NCBI RefSeq assembly: GCF_003610535.1
Contig: NZ_RAPN01000003.1
Span: forward strand, 248,001-312,000
Reading direction: 5' to 3'
DNA from: Mangrovibacterium diazotrophicum
GTDB lineage: Bacteria > Bacteroidota > Bacteroidia > Bacteroidales > Prolixibacteraceae
DNA length: 64,000 nucleotides
A model generated the notes under the pieces. It was given only the letters and a program-made list of their open reading frames with translations, had not been told where the DNA came from and ran no database searches. A program made the translations under genes and the position numbers. Each line of letters opens with the position of its first letter. Positions within the stretch are counted from its first letter, which is position 1. This document shows positions 1 to 8,703 of the stretch, in pieces.

Positions 1-1
1 G

Positions 2-274
2 CAACTCGAAAAGGATTTTGAAGGAAAGAACATCGCCTTCGTTGGTGTAAATGTCGACTTCCGTGATTTTCGATGGTTGGGCTCAATCCAGTTCGATCAC
101 ATCGAAGGCATTCAATGGAAGGTCGTAGACAAGGGCTTTGAAGAAGCATTCGGAATTGATCGGATCCCCCGTTGTATTCTCCTGGGACCAGACGGCAACG
201 TGTTAAAAATAAAAATCACACGTCCTTCCGATCCCAAAACGAAAGAATTCTTATCAGACTTAAAGGGTATATAA
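2..274 (+). CDS. Thioredoxin-fold protein, C-terminal part (5' end outside window)
   Basis: The reading frame is open from the window edge to the stop at 272-274, so only the last 90 residues are seen. The tail has the features of a TlpA/AhpC-type thioredoxin fold: a helix followed by FGIDRIPRCILLGPDG, where IPR is the cis-proline loop that faces the active site, and then the last beta strands. The active-site CxxC region would lie upstream, so it cannot be said whether this is a reductase or a redox-inactive relative. It ends 16 bases before another TlpA-like gene on the same strand, which suggests one operon for envelope thiol redox work. Confidence 0.7.
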   Translation, partial: QLEKDFEGKNIAFVGVNVDFRDFRWLGSIQFDHIEGIQWKVVDKGFEEAFGIDRIPRCILLGPDGNVLKIKITRPSDPKTKEFLSDLKGI

Positions 275-290
275 TTTAAAATTAGCTAGA

Positions 291-1457
291 ATGAAATTAT
301 TCAATTTTAGAAAAGGTATGGCCGCCCTTGCTTTGGCAGGCCTTTCAGTATCGGCTTTTCAGTCGAATGCAGCCACTGATGGCGGTAAATACTCAATTCG
401 TATCAAGTTGGAAAATGTCAACGATGATGCGACAGTTATGCTTGGTTGGCAAGAGAACGGCAAAATGAACGTGGACACGATGCAGTTGAATGCTGACCGC
501 CAATTTGTTTTCGAAGGAGAAGTTCCGGTTAACAACCGTGGGTTCCTGAAAATGGCACATGAAAAAATCGATCCAACTTTACCTCCTTCTCAGGACGACG
601 GTATTTCGGTTTACTTGGATGAAGGAGCAACCCTGATTACCGGAAAAGATTCGTTGATCAGCGCAAAGGTTAGCGGTACCCGGAACAATGAAGTACTGCA
701 AGAACTGAATGCATTGAGAAAACCGATTGAGAAAAAAATGGATGCTTTGAATGCGCCTTATTCTGCGGCTATGCAGGCAGGCGACAACGCAAAAGTTGCC
801 GAACTTCAAGAAGCTTATAATAAGCTGTCTGAAGAAAAGAAAGCCGAAGAGAAGGCGTTTGCGATGAGCCATCCCAATTCGGATGTTAGCTTAGATTGGT
901 TACGTCAAAACGTGAATGTTGTTCAGGAACGTCATTTAGCAAACGAGGTTTTCGATAGCTTTTCAGAAGAACTAAAGAAAGGACCAGCAGGTATAATCTA
1001 TTCGAACATCCTTAAACAAACCAAGCCGGCAGATATCGGTTCTGAAGCACCTGACCTGGCTGCCAAACAACCAAATGGTGAAAAGTTGAGTCTGCGCTCA
1101 TTGCGCGGTCAATATGTTTTGTTGGATTTCTGGGCATCGTGGTGTGGTCCATGTCGTCGCGAAAACCCAAACCTGGTGCAAGCTTACAATAGCTATAAAG
1201 ATAAAAACTTCACCATTCTCGGTTATTCGTTGGATGGCGGAGGTAATGCTCTGAACAGCTGGACTGAGGCAATTGAAAAAGATGGTTTGGTATGGAACCA
1301 GATTTCAGACTTGGCCGGATGGCAAAGTTTAGGTGTGCAGCTCTACGGAGTGAACAGTGTACCGACCAATTTCCTGATTGATCCAGAAGGAAAGATTATT
1401 GCAAAAAATCTTCGCGGAGAAGACCTGGAGAACAAATTGAAAGAGATTCTAAACTAA
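291..1457 (+). CDS. TlpA-family thiol-disulfide oxidoreductase with DUF4369-like N-terminal domain
   Basis: The 388-residue exported protein has a signal peptide at about residues 1-28. A beta-rich DUF4369-like domain (about 32-130) and a charged helical linker (135-230) precede a thioredoxin domain (about 245-388). The redox motif WCGPC is at residues 284-288 and the cis-proline loop is NSVPTNFLIDPEG. This architecture is typical of Bacteroidota periplasmic or lipid-anchored thioredoxins that keep cysteines of exported proteins reduced. It lies 16 bases after another thioredoxin-fold gene and 4 bases before a protease gene, so co-transcription is likely. The substrate cannot be read from the sequence. 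Confidence 0.88.
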   Translation: MKLFNFRKGMAALALAGLSVSAFQSNAATDGGKYSIRIKLENVNDDATVMLGWQENGKMNVDTMQLNADRQFVFEGEVPVNNRGFLKMAHEKIDPTLPPSQDDGISVYLDEGATLITGKDSLISAKVSGTRNNEVLQELNALRKPIEKKMDALNAPYSAAMQAGDNAKVAELQEAYNKLSEEKKAEEKAFAMSHPNSDVSLDWLRQNVNVVQERHLANEVFDSFSEELKKGPAGIIYSNILKQTKPADIGSEAPDLAAKQPNGEKLSLRSLRGQYVLLDFWASWCGPCRRENPNLVQAYNSYKDKNFTILGYSLDGGGNALNSWTEAIEKDGLVWNQISDLAGWQSLGVQLYGVNSVPTNFLIDPEGKIIAKNLRGEDLENKLKEILN

Positions 1458-1461
1458 TAGT

Positions 1462-2346
1462 ATGAGCAGGAGAATTTGTTTATTAGTACTCGCTGTTTGC
1501 TTCGGGTTTGTTGCTCATGCACAGCCAAAGGCCGATTTTGTGGAGTACACGAAATTGCCGGAGCTGATCATGAAAAATCTGAAGGAAGCTCAACGCGAAA
1601 AGGCCTATGCTTCAATTGAAGTCTTACGGGAAAAAAGTGCATCGGCTCTGGATTCTAAAGGCTTGGGCCTGAAGGTTGACACAAAAGCATCAAAAAAGGC
1701 GATGCCGGCATTCGATCTGGTGCCGTCAGTAAAAAAGGCGTCATTAATGTTTTGCAAATACAAGCGTGGTTTTGGAGCATACGACGATTTTATTCTGATT
1801 GGGGCAACGGCAGTGGCCATTCGCGAAGATGGGCTTTGCGTGACTAATTATCACGTACTGGAGACGATTATTGACCAGGAACAGGGTATTCACCCTCAGG
1901 ATAGCCTCATGTTTATTGCAGACCTGGATGGGAATACCTTCGAAATAGAGGAAGTATTGGCTTATAATCAGTTAGCCGATTTAGCAATATTTAAAGTTAA
2001 TGTTGGTAAGCACAAACTGCAACCCTTCAAACTGGGTGAAGACCCGTTGGTTGGAATGCACGTGAATGCGTTGACAAACCCAATAGGGGTGCCCTATTAT
2101 TATTCGGAGGGAATTGTGGCACGCAATGTTGCATACGACGGTAACCCATGGGAGAACCGTACGGAAATATCCGCAGAGTTTGCAATCGGCTCCAGTGGTG
2201 GACCAATCTTCGACGATTGTGGAAACCTGGTAGCAATTGTTTCGTCAACCGATGGCGTTTATGCGCAAAATAACGATGGACGAGATCTGCAGATGGTGAT
2301 CCGAATGACTATTCCGATTAGCTCTGTAAAGCGATTGCTGGAATAG
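1462..2346 (+). CDS. Exported trypsin-like serine peptidase without PDZ domain
   Basis: The 294-residue product has a cleavable signal peptide (about 1-20) and a trypsin-like peptidase fold. The catalytic triad is visible: His131 in TNYHVL, Asp173 in LADLAIF and Ser245 in GSSGGP. It resembles the protease core of HtrA/DegP but has no PDZ domain after the core. Residues 22-90 form a separate N-terminal segment of unknown role. It starts 4 bases after the TlpA-like gene and probably belongs to the same operon. A role in periplasmic protein turnover is inferred from fold and signal peptide; the substrate is unknown. Confidence 0.82.
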   Translation: MSRRICLLVLAVCFGFVAHAQPKADFVEYTKLPELIMKNLKEAQREKAYASIEVLREKSASALDSKGLGLKVDTKASKKAMPAFDLVPSVKKASLMFCKYKRGFGAYDDFILIGATAVAIREDGLCVTNYHVLETIIDQEQGIHPQDSLMFIADLDGNTFEIEEVLAYNQLADLAIFKVNVGKHKLQPFKLGEDPLVGMHVNALTNPIGVPYYYSEGIVARNVAYDGNPWENRTEISAEFAIGSSGGPIFDDCGNLVAIVSSTDGVYAQNNDGRDLQMVIRMTIPISSVKRLLE

Positions 2347-2406
2347 TGAAGCAAAATATTTTTCATTGACGAGGCAGAGACGTCTAATTTTAATTGTTAA
2401 GCAATC

Positions 2407-2434
2407 AGCGGGTTCCCGTAAATGGGAGCCCGCT
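2407..2434. terminator. Hairpin between convergent protease and hydrogenase genes
   Basis: An 11-base-pair stem (AGCGGGTTCCC against GGGAGCCCGCT, one G-U pair) closes a 6-base loop. It lies between two convergent genes. Neither strand has a strong U-tract after the stem, so it may act as a bidirectional, weak or factor-assisted terminator, or as an RNA-end stabiliser. Confidence 0.55.
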
Positions 2435-2452
2435 GTTATTTGAAGTGTTCCT

Positions 2453-2956
2453 CTATGCCGTTTGCGCATTTGCGCAACCTTCCTGGTACTCAGCAATAAT
2501 TTTGCTCACCTGTTGCGGCGATACGCGTCCGTACACTTTTTCGCCAACCAATACAACCGGAGCCAAACCGCAAGCGCCGACACAGCGCAGGCAGTTGATC
2601 GAAAACTTGCCATCCGGGGTGGTTTGCCCTACTTCGATACCCAGGTGACGTTTAAACTCGTGCAATACTTTTTCGCCGCCACGCACGTAACAGGCTGTTC
2701 CCATGCAAATGGAAATTGGGTGTTCGCCTTGCGGCAGCATGGTGAAGAATGAATAGAAAGTGACGACGCCGTAAACTTTGGCTACGGACATGTTCAGCTC
2801 GTTGGCAATTACCTCCTGAACTTCAGCCGGCAGGTAGCCTAATTTCCCCTGAACCTGATGTAGCACATTGATCAACTCCGATTCCTTGTTCTCAAACTGA
2901 GCGCAGACCGATTTGATCAGTTCTATGGTATTTTCTGCTAATTTTATTTTAGTCAT
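2453..2956 (-). CDS. hydC: NuoE-like [2Fe-2S] subunit of NADH-linked [FeFe] hydrogenase (HydC type)
   Basis: The 167-residue protein matches the 24-kDa NuoE/HydC family: an N-terminal helical bundle and a thioredoxin-like [2Fe-2S] domain. The expected four cysteine ligands are Cys84 and Cys89 (CMGTAC) and Cys125 and Cys129 (CVGAC). In bifurcating hydrogenases this subunit passes electrons near the flavin subunit HydB. It is the last gene of the minus-strand hydrogenase series, 63 bases after hydA. The gene order here (ferredoxin, B, A, C) differs from the hydC-B-A order of many clostridia. The name hydC rests on context; nuoE-like is equally correct. Confidence 0.88.
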   Translation of the reverse strand: MTKIKLAENTIELIKSVCAQFENKESELINVLHQVQGKLGYLPAEVQEVIANELNMSVAKVYGVVTFYSFFTMLPQGEHPISICMGTACYVRGGEKVLHEFKRHLGIEVGQTTPDGKFSINCLRCVGACGLAPVVLVGEKVYGRVSPQQVSKIIAEYQEGCANAQTA

Positions 2957-3019
2957 GATGTTGTGTCTCTTAAGTGATTTGTCTAAAAATCTATCATCTA
3001 ATATCTGGCGTTTTCACAA

Positions 3020-4771
3020 CTAGCTTCTGTCGAAATATTTGGTATGCAACAGGTGATGTGCTTTTTCGCTCATCGGTGCTCCCAGGAACTCTTCGTAAAG
3101 CTTTTTGATGTGTGGGTTCTCGTGCGACTTCCGAAGTGTTTTGTTCTTGTCTTCGGAATAGAGCGCTTTCTGACGTTTTTTCAGAATTTCTACATCACCA
3201 TGATGATAGGGTTGACCGCCTCCGCCGATACATCCGCCGGGGCACGACATGATTTCAATGGCATGAAACTCGCTTTTGCCTGCTTTGATTTCCTCGAGCA
3301 GTTGGCGGGCATTTCCCAGTCCGTGTGCAATTCCAATATTGATTGGAGTGCCGTCGAAGTCGATGGTCGCTTTGCGCAGACCTTCCATTCCGCGTAATTC
3401 GTGGAAATCGAGCCGAGGTAGCATTTTGCCGGTTTGCACTTCGTAAGCGGTACGAACAGCTGCTTCAATCACACCTCCGGTTGTTCCGAAGATAACTCCG
3501 GCACCGGTCGATTCGCCTAGTGGTTTGTCGAAGTCTTCCTCCGGTAACGAGTTGAAATCGATGTTCGATAAATTGATCAGTGACGCCAATTCTCGGGTTG
3601 TCAAGGCGTGGTCGACATCGGGATTGCCATCTACGGCAAACTCGTCGCGGCTGCTTTCATATTTCTTGGCCACACATGGCATGATGGATACGACTACCAA
3701 ATCTTCGCGCTTCACACCGATCTTATCAGCGAAATAGGTTTTGGCAATGGCACCAAACATTTGCTGTGGTGAGCGGGCTGTCGACGGAATGTCTTTCAAT
3801 TCAGGGAATTGGTGTTCAAAGAATTTCACCCAGGCCGGGCAGCACGATGTCAGGATTGGCATTTTTACCTCTTTGTCGCCAGCCAGGTATTTGCCCAAAC
3901 GACTCAGCAATTCAGTGCCTTCCTCCATGATGGTGAGGTCGGCAGCGAAGTCGGTGTCGAACACATAGTCAAACCCAAGGCGACGCAGGGCCGATACCAT
4001 TTTCCCGGTAACCAGTGTTCCGGCTTCCATTTCAAATTCTTCACCCAAGGCAGCGCGCACGGCGGGAGCAGTTTGAACGATCACTGTTTTGGAAGGATCA
4101 GACAATGCCCGGATCACGGCACCTGTTTCGTCAACCTCGGTTAAGGCGCCGGTAGGACACACCGCTACGCACTGGCCGCAATAGGTACAAACGGAGTGGT
4201 CGAGGTTCATTTCGAAAGCGGGTGAAATCACCGCCTCGAAACCACGATTAATCGTCGACAGCACGCCCACGGTTTGCACGTGGTTACACATGGTTTCGCA
4301 ACGTTTACAGCGGATGCATTTATCCATTTCGCGGATGATTGCCGGCGAAGTATCCTCGCGGTAATGGGTTTGTGCTCCCTGGTAATGGATTTCGCGGATA
4401 CCCATTTGGTGAGCCATGTCCTGCAGCTCACAATTGCCCGACTTGGCACAAACCAGGCAGTCGGCGGGGTGATCGGATAAGATCAGCTCGAGAATTGTAC
4501 GGCGGGCATTCACAGCACGCATCGAGTGGGTGCTGATTTCCATTCCCTGAGCCACTTCGGTGCAGCAAGCAGGTGCCAGGTTTCGGCGGCCTTTCACTTC
4601 TACCACGCAAACACGGCAACCGCCGGGCTTATTTTCAATATTCATGTCGTGCAGCTTCATGTGGCAAAGCGTCGGAATGTCGATGCCCACTTCTGCAGCT
4701 GCTTCCAAAATCGTCGTTCCCTTGGGAACTTCGATGTTTTTATGGTCGATATTTAAGGTGATTTTTTCCAT
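3020..4771 (-). CDS. hydA: [FeFe] hydrogenase catalytic subunit (HydA, NADH-linked type)
   Basis: The 583-residue catalytic subunit makes or oxidises H2. In order it shows an N-terminal [2Fe-2S] domain (Cys36, Cys52, Cys55, Cys69/70), a His-Cys [4Fe-4S] site (His101, Cys105, Cys108, Cys114), two ferredoxin-type [4Fe-4S] clusters (Cys152-162 and Cys195-205) and the H-cluster domain. All three H-cluster signatures are intact: TSCCPAW (308-314, proton-relay Cys310 and ligand Cys311), MPCVAKK (ligand Cys366) and SCPGGCIGGGG (ligands Cys510 and Cys514). It follows hydB by 15 bases. Cluster content fits the trimeric electron-bifurcating group, with NADH and ferredoxin as partners; bifurcation itself is inferred. 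The maturases HydE, HydF and HydG are not in the window. Confidence 0.96.
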   Translation of the reverse strand: MEKITLNIDHKNIEVPKGTTILEAAAEVGIDIPTLCHMKLHDMNIENKPGGCRVCVVEVKGRRNLAPACCTEVAQGMEISTHSMRAVNARRTILELILSDHPADCLVCAKSGNCELQDMAHQMGIREIHYQGAQTHYREDTSPAIIREMDKCIRCKRCETMCNHVQTVGVLSTINRGFEAVISPAFEMNLDHSVCTYCGQCVAVCPTGALTEVDETGAVIRALSDPSKTVIVQTAPAVRAALGEEFEMEAGTLVTGKMVSALRRLGFDYVFDTDFAADLTIMEEGTELLSRLGKYLAGDKEVKMPILTSCCPAWVKFFEHQFPELKDIPSTARSPQQMFGAIAKTYFADKIGVKREDLVVVSIMPCVAKKYESSRDEFAVDGNPDVDHALTTRELASLINLSNIDFNSLPEEDFDKPLGESTGAGVIFGTTGGVIEAAVRTAYEVQTGKMLPRLDFHELRGMEGLRKATIDFDGTPINIGIAHGLGNARQLLEEIKAGKSEFHAIEIMSCPGGCIGGGGQPYHHGDVEILKKRQKALYSEDKNKTLRKSHENPHIKKLYEEFLGAPMSEKAHHLLHTKYFDRS

Positions 4772-4786
4772 GTTAAATCCTCTTCG

Positions 4787-6580
4787 TTATGCGATCTTCA
4801 CCGCGTCAAACTTACATTTCTCCAAACAGATGCCGCACTTAATACAAAGCGACTGATCGACGTAGTGTGGTCCGCGCTTTTCGCCAGAAATGGCGCCAAC
4901 CGGGCAGTTGCGGAAGCACAGCGTACAACCGGTACATTTTTCTTCGTCGATGTGGTAACTCAAAAGTGCTTTACACTGGCCTGCCGGGCACTTGTGGTGC
5001 TCGACGTGGGCGTTGTACTCGTCGATGAAATGATCGAGGGTTGAAAGCACCGGGTTGGGAGAGGTTTGGCCCAAGCCACATAAGCTCGAGTCTTTGATCA
5101 CATAGCTCAGCCTGCGTAATTTGTCAATATCTTCTTTGGTTCCTTTGCCTTGGCTGATGCTGTCGAGAATCTCGAAAAGGCGTTTATTTCCGATGCGGCA
5201 AGGGGTACATTTTCCGCAGGATTCGTCGAGGGTAAATTCGAGGTAGAATTTGGCGATGGACACCATGCAGTCGTCTTCATCCATCACAATCATACCACCC
5301 GATCCCATCATCGATCCGGCCGCCAGCAGGTTGTCGTAGTCGATTGGAGTGTCGAGGAAATCTTTGGTGAGGCAACCACCCGACGGTCCGCCGGTTTGCA
5401 CAGCCTTAAATTCTTTGCCGTCTTTAATGCCACCGCCAATGTCGTAAATGACTTCTCGCAGGGTGATTCCCATGGGTACTTCGATGAGGCCGACATTGTT
5501 GATTTTGCCGGCGAGGGCAAACACTTTGGTTCCTTTTGATTTTTCGGTGCCAATGCCGGCGAACCAGTCAGCTCCCTTGTTGATGATTGGCGGAATGTTG
5601 GCAAAGGTTTCCACGTTGTTCACGTTGGTTGGCTTGCCCATGTAACCCGATTCTGATGGGAATGGAGGTTTAAAAGTTGGTTCGCCGCGCAGACCTTCCA
5701 TGGAGTGGATAAGTGCTGTTTCTTCACCGCAAACAAAAGCACCTGCTCCGTAGCGGATTTCAATCTCGAAATCGAAGTCGGAACCCAGAATTTTCTCACC
5801 GAGCAAGCCATATTCTGCAGCTTGTTCTAGTGCAACCTTCAGACGTTTGATCGCGAGTGGGTATTCAGCCCGAATGTAGACCAAGCCTTTGGATGCGCCG
5901 ATGCAGTAGCCGCAAATGGCCATGGCTTCGATCACCGAATGCGGGTCGCCTTCCAGGATTGAACGATCCATGAAGGCTCCCGGGTCGCCTTCGTCGGCAT
6001 TGCAAACCACATATTTTTGGTCGGCTTCAACTTTGTTGGTGATTTCCCACTTCAGGCCGGTGGGGAATCCGCCACCGCCACGGCCACGCAAGCCCGACTT
6101 TTTGATGAGATCGATTACTTCGGTCGGTTTGTAATTTTCGAGGCAGGTACCCAGCGCAGCGTAGCCGTCGTTACCGATGTACTCTTCAATATTTTCGGGA
6201 TTGATAAAACCGCAGTTGCGCAGTGCAATACGAACTTGTTTTTTGTAAAAGTCCATGTGTTTGCTGTCGTCCACCCGCTTGTCGTTTTTCGGATCTTTAA
6301 ACAGCAAATGTTCCACTTTACGGCCTTTCAAAATATGCTCATCTACAATTTCGATGGCGTCCTTCGGCTCAACCGAAACGTAAAAAGTATTGTCGGGCTG
6401 AATTTTGACAATCGGCCCCTTCTCGCAAAAACCAAAACAGCCGGTTTGCAGCACCTGCACTTCGTTCTGTAGTCCGTGGTCAGCCAGTCGGTTTTTCAAA
6501 TTTGCTTTTAGCAGGTCGCTTTGGGAAGCTTTACAGCCGGTTCCGCCGCAGACCAGTATATGCGTATTAAATTCTGCCAT
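4787..6580 (-). CDS. hydB: NuoF-like flavin subunit of NADH-linked [FeFe] hydrogenase (HydB type)
   Basis: The 597-residue protein carries the NADH and FMN sites of the hydrogenase complex. Domains in order are a thioredoxin-like [2Fe-2S] domain (Cys11, Cys16, Cys48, Cys52), the NuoF core with the FMN loop GRGGGGFPTGLKWE (166-179) and the glycine-rich GAGAFVCGEET stretch (278-288), a [4Fe-4S] site (Cys455, Cys458, Cys461, Cys501), a Cys/His patch HHKCPAGQC (528-536) suited to binding a metal, and a two-cluster ferredoxin tail (549-589). The ATG at 6580 is chosen because the longer in-frame extension lies on top of the upstream ferredoxin gene and has no recognisable domain. It starts 14 bases after that ferredoxin gene. 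Confidence 0.94.
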   Translation of the reverse strand: MAEFNTHILVCGGTGCKASQSDLLKANLKNRLADHGLQNEVQVLQTGCFGFCEKGPIVKIQPDNTFYVSVEPKDAIEIVDEHILKGRKVEHLLFKDPKNDKRVDDSKHMDFYKKQVRIALRNCGFINPENIEEYIGNDGYAALGTCLENYKPTEVIDLIKKSGLRGRGGGGFPTGLKWEITNKVEADQKYVVCNADEGDPGAFMDRSILEGDPHSVIEAMAICGYCIGASKGLVYIRAEYPLAIKRLKVALEQAAEYGLLGEKILGSDFDFEIEIRYGAGAFVCGEETALIHSMEGLRGEPTFKPPFPSESGYMGKPTNVNNVETFANIPPIINKGADWFAGIGTEKSKGTKVFALAGKINNVGLIEVPMGITLREVIYDIGGGIKDGKEFKAVQTGGPSGGCLTKDFLDTPIDYDNLLAAGSMMGSGGMIVMDEDDCMVSIAKFYLEFTLDESCGKCTPCRIGNKRLFEILDSISQGKGTKEDIDKLRRLSYVIKDSSLCGLGQTSPNPVLSTLDHFIDEYNAHVEHHKCPAGQCKALLSYHIDEEKCTGCTLCFRNCPVGAISGEKRGPHYVDQSLCIKCGICLEKCKFDAVKIA

Positions 6581-6594
6581 TTTGTTTGGGTTAG

Positions 6595-6990
6595 TTAGTC
6601 TTCGATGGTTTTGTAGTTGGTCGGGATAATGCCGTCCACCAGCTCGTTCAGTTTGAGGTGCTTTTCGATGATTTCGAGTGCTTTGTCTTTGTTGACATGT
6701 CCGTAAATAACGGGTTCCTTGCCGGGGATGCTCACTTCGATGGTTGGCTCGGCATAGCAGTAGCCCATGCAACCTGTTTGGGTAACGATGGCATCGATTC
6801 CCTGGTGATCGAGTTCTTCGATTAGGTAGTTCATGGTTTCCTTGGCTCCCGATGCGATGCCGCAAGTGGCCATGGATACTTTGATGTGGATCAGATTTTC
6901 GGGATTATCTCCTTTCTCCCGAAGTTTGATTTTCGACTGCACCTCGTCTTTGAGTTTGCGAAGGTCAGCCAGCGATTTGATTTTTGTCAT
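6595..6990 (-). CDS. Thioredoxin-like [2Fe-2S] ferredoxin of the hydrogenase operon
   Basis: The 131-residue protein is a stand-alone [2Fe-2S] ferredoxin of the NuoE/HydB N-terminal type. Ligand cysteines are seen in MATCGIASG and in TGCMGYCYAEP. Residues 1-35 form a short N-terminal helix with many Lys and Glu. It sits directly before hydB and probably exchanges electrons with the hydrogenase or its accessory proteins. Homologues next to hydB genes are known in anaerobes, but their exact role is not settled. Confidence 0.82.
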   Translation of the reverse strand: MTKIKSLADLRKLKDEVQSKIKLREKGDNPENLIHIKVSMATCGIASGAKETMNYLIEELDHQGIDAIVTQTGCMGYCYAEPTIEVSIPGKEPVIYGHVNKDKALEIIEKHLKLNELVDGIIPTNYKTIED

Positions 6991-7073
6991 CGTGATTTTG
7001 GGTTAGTTATTACGTTTTTTTCGATTTCTATTTTAAAGTTCGGTTTTTTGTATCGGGTGAAACAGATTAAAAA

Positions 7074-7625
7074 TCATTCTTTTGCAATCTGTATTTGATC
7101 TAAATTTTCTTCAATCATCGACTTTAAGAACTCTCTGATTTCTTTGGTCACCAAAGGAGTTCCTTCCAGTATTTTCTTAATCTCGCGCGAGTCGAAATTG
7201 AATTCGCCCAGCAGGGTCTGATGGCGGTATAAAACATCGGTGTCGGTTTCGTTTGCCAGCAGGATGAGGATCGTGCCTGTGATGTCGCCCAATGGAGGGC
7301 GATCGATGTGATGGTAGCCAAAAGTAGCCGCGAGTTTGGTGCCTGCTCCAGGTGTCGATTCAATTTGAAATGAACCATTGCATTGCTCTGCATTTTGCTT
7401 CAGCATCGGGATGCCGAGCCCAACTTTTCGGGTTGTTCGGGAGGTGAAAAACGGGTCGGTAACTTTTTGCAGTGTCTCAGGTGTCATGCCATCGCCGTCA
7501 TCTTTTATCACAATACGGTAGTAATCCGCGTCAGGATTCTCCATGATGAAGATTTCGATGAGCCGGGCATTTGCCCTGATCGAATTTTGGGCAAGGTCGA
7601 GAATATGTAAGGCTAGTTCAGTCAT
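7074..7625 (-). CDS. GHKL/HATPase-domain protein without phospho-acceptor domain
   Basis: The 183-residue protein is essentially one histidine-kinase-type ATP-binding domain. The N-box centres on Asn14 (LDLAQNSIRANA), the G1 box is DDGDGM (43-48) and the G2 box is VGLGIPML (69-76). No dimerisation and histidine phosphotransfer domain is present, so it cannot be an ordinary sensor kinase. About 70 further residues (112-183) form a separate C-terminal segment. It overlaps the PHP gene by 4 bases and precedes the ferredoxin and hydB genes. Similar ATPases accompany HydABC operons in other anaerobes. A regulatory or assembly role is inferred. Confidence 0.75.
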   Translation of the reverse strand: MTELALHILDLAQNSIRANARLIEIFIMENPDADYYRIVIKDDGDGMTPETLQKVTDPFFTSRTTRKVGLGIPMLKQNAEQCNGSFQIESTPGAGTKLAATFGYHHIDRPPLGDITGTILILLANETDTDVLYRHQTLLGEFNFDSREIKKILEGTPLVTKEIREFLKSMIEENLDQIQIAKE

Positions 7626-8368
7626 GTTTCAATTTTTACCGATCGACCATGTTGGCGATGAAGTGCCCAGCGTATTTCCTCGAAGGTCGGATTAACCAGT
7701 TCAAAGACGGAGCAGGCTGTGCCAATATCTTCGAGGTAGTGTGCGTCAGAGGCTTTAATCAGCGTAATGTCCGAATGAATGTCGAACATCTTTCGAATCG
7801 ACATTTCACTGGCTTGTTTGCTGATTTGCAGTGCGTCAATCTTCAGCTCTTTGGGTAAAAAGCCCAGTTGGCTGAAGAGGCTATTGATGGGGCGGTCGAT
7901 GTGTGCGGGAATAAAAATCCCGTTTAATCGGTGGGTGTAATCAGCGATCTCTTCCAAACTTACCTGCAGGCCATTGCCCAGGTACCAGGGAATTTCTTCC
8001 AGAATCATGTTCTCCCGATCTACCACAACCTGGTATCCAAAATAATCGGGGCGGTTGGGGATGTTGGGCAAATACTGGTCGATGAAAGCCTGAAATTCTG
8101 CTCTGCTGTGATCATTTTCAAACAGGCAGAGCGAGTGCACTTCTTCGCGGCTGTTCACCTCGCATCCGTTCAGCACAACAATCCCGTGATCGGCAGCCAT
8201 TTCCCGAATCACTTTGCATTGTTTGGTGCTGTTGTGATCGGTGATGGCAATAATGTCCAGCTGTTTCTGCCGGGCAATGGTCAAGATCTGGTCAGGGCTC
8301 ATCGCCAAATCGGCACACGGCGAAAGCACCGTATGCAGGTGGAGGTCGGCCCTGAACTTCCGCATCAT
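7622..8368 (-). CDS. PHP-domain metal-dependent phosphoesterase
   Basis: The 248-residue protein has the polymerase-and-histidinol-phosphatase (PHP) fold. The first motif, DLHLHTVLSPCAD, supplies His10 and His12 as metal ligands. AITDHNS and later His and Asp residues (IPAHIDRP, KASDAHYLEDIG) complete the trinuclear metal site. Relatives include TrpH/YciV-like nucleotide phosphatases. It overlaps both neighbours by 4 bases, a sign of tight translational coupling within the hydrogenase regulatory operon. What phosphodiester it cleaves there is unknown. Confidence 0.82.
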   Translation of the reverse strand: MMRKFRADLHLHTVLSPCADLAMSPDQILTIARQKQLDIIAITDHNSTKQCKVIREMAADHGIVVLNGCEVNSREEVHSLCLFENDHSRAEFQAFIDQYLPNIPNRPDYFGYQVVVDRENMILEEIPWYLGNGLQVSLEEIADYTHRLNGIFIPAHIDRPINSLFSQLGFLPKELKIDALQISKQASEMSIRKMFDIHSDITLIKASDAHYLEDIGTACSVFELVNPTFEEIRWALHRQHGRSVKIET

Positions 8369-8703
8369 TGGCCGTTCAGTAAAGCGTACAATTTACCGGC
8401 GATTTCAAATGTTGACAGAGAGCTTGACAGGATCGGGATTTGTTCTTCGTTGCTGTGATGGATCGTATTTTCATTCGCTTTCAGATCTTTCACCAAAATA
8501 ACAGCGGCCATGTCTTTCAACGACGCAATGGCCATCACATTTTGGTGCACTTGCAGCGTGATCCACACTTGTCCTTCGTGGGCATTGCCCATCACATCAC
8601 TTAACAGGTCGGAGACATAAGCTCCGCTTATTTCGCGGTCGAGACCTTTCCCGCCCGAAACAACTTTTAATCCGAGTTGATCTATGATTTCAGAAACCTT
8701 CAT
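8365..8703 (-). CDS. DRTGG-domain protein (first copy)
   Basis: The 112-residue protein consists of a single DRTGG domain, a fold otherwise found fused in phosphotransacetylases and next to CBS domains, and probably a small-ligand-binding or dimerisation module. The pattern 'ISGAYVSDLLSDVMG' followed by 'VWITLQVHQNVMAIASL' is typical of the hydrogenase-associated version. It overlaps the HydS-like gene (14 bases) and the PHP gene (4 bases). A second copy is encoded at 10481-10825. No catalytic residues are recognised. Confidence 0.7.
   Translation of the reverse strand: MKVSEIIDQLGLKVVSGGKGLDREISGAYVSDLLSDVMGNAHEGQVWITLQVHQNVMAIASLKDMAAVILVKDLKANENTIHHSNEEQIPILSSSLSTFEIAGKLYALLNGQ

Noticed and set aside
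579-872. Long antisense reading frames, for example opposite the TlpA-like gene
   Set aside because: These open frames lie opposite strong genes, lack family similarity and have compositions expected from the opposite strand.
6581-6865. In-frame N-terminal extension of HydB by 95 residues
   Set aside because: It overlaps the [2Fe-2S] ferredoxin gene almost completely, has an Arg/His/Pro-rich composition typical of a shadow frame and no domain. The ATG at 6580 starts the conserved sequence.
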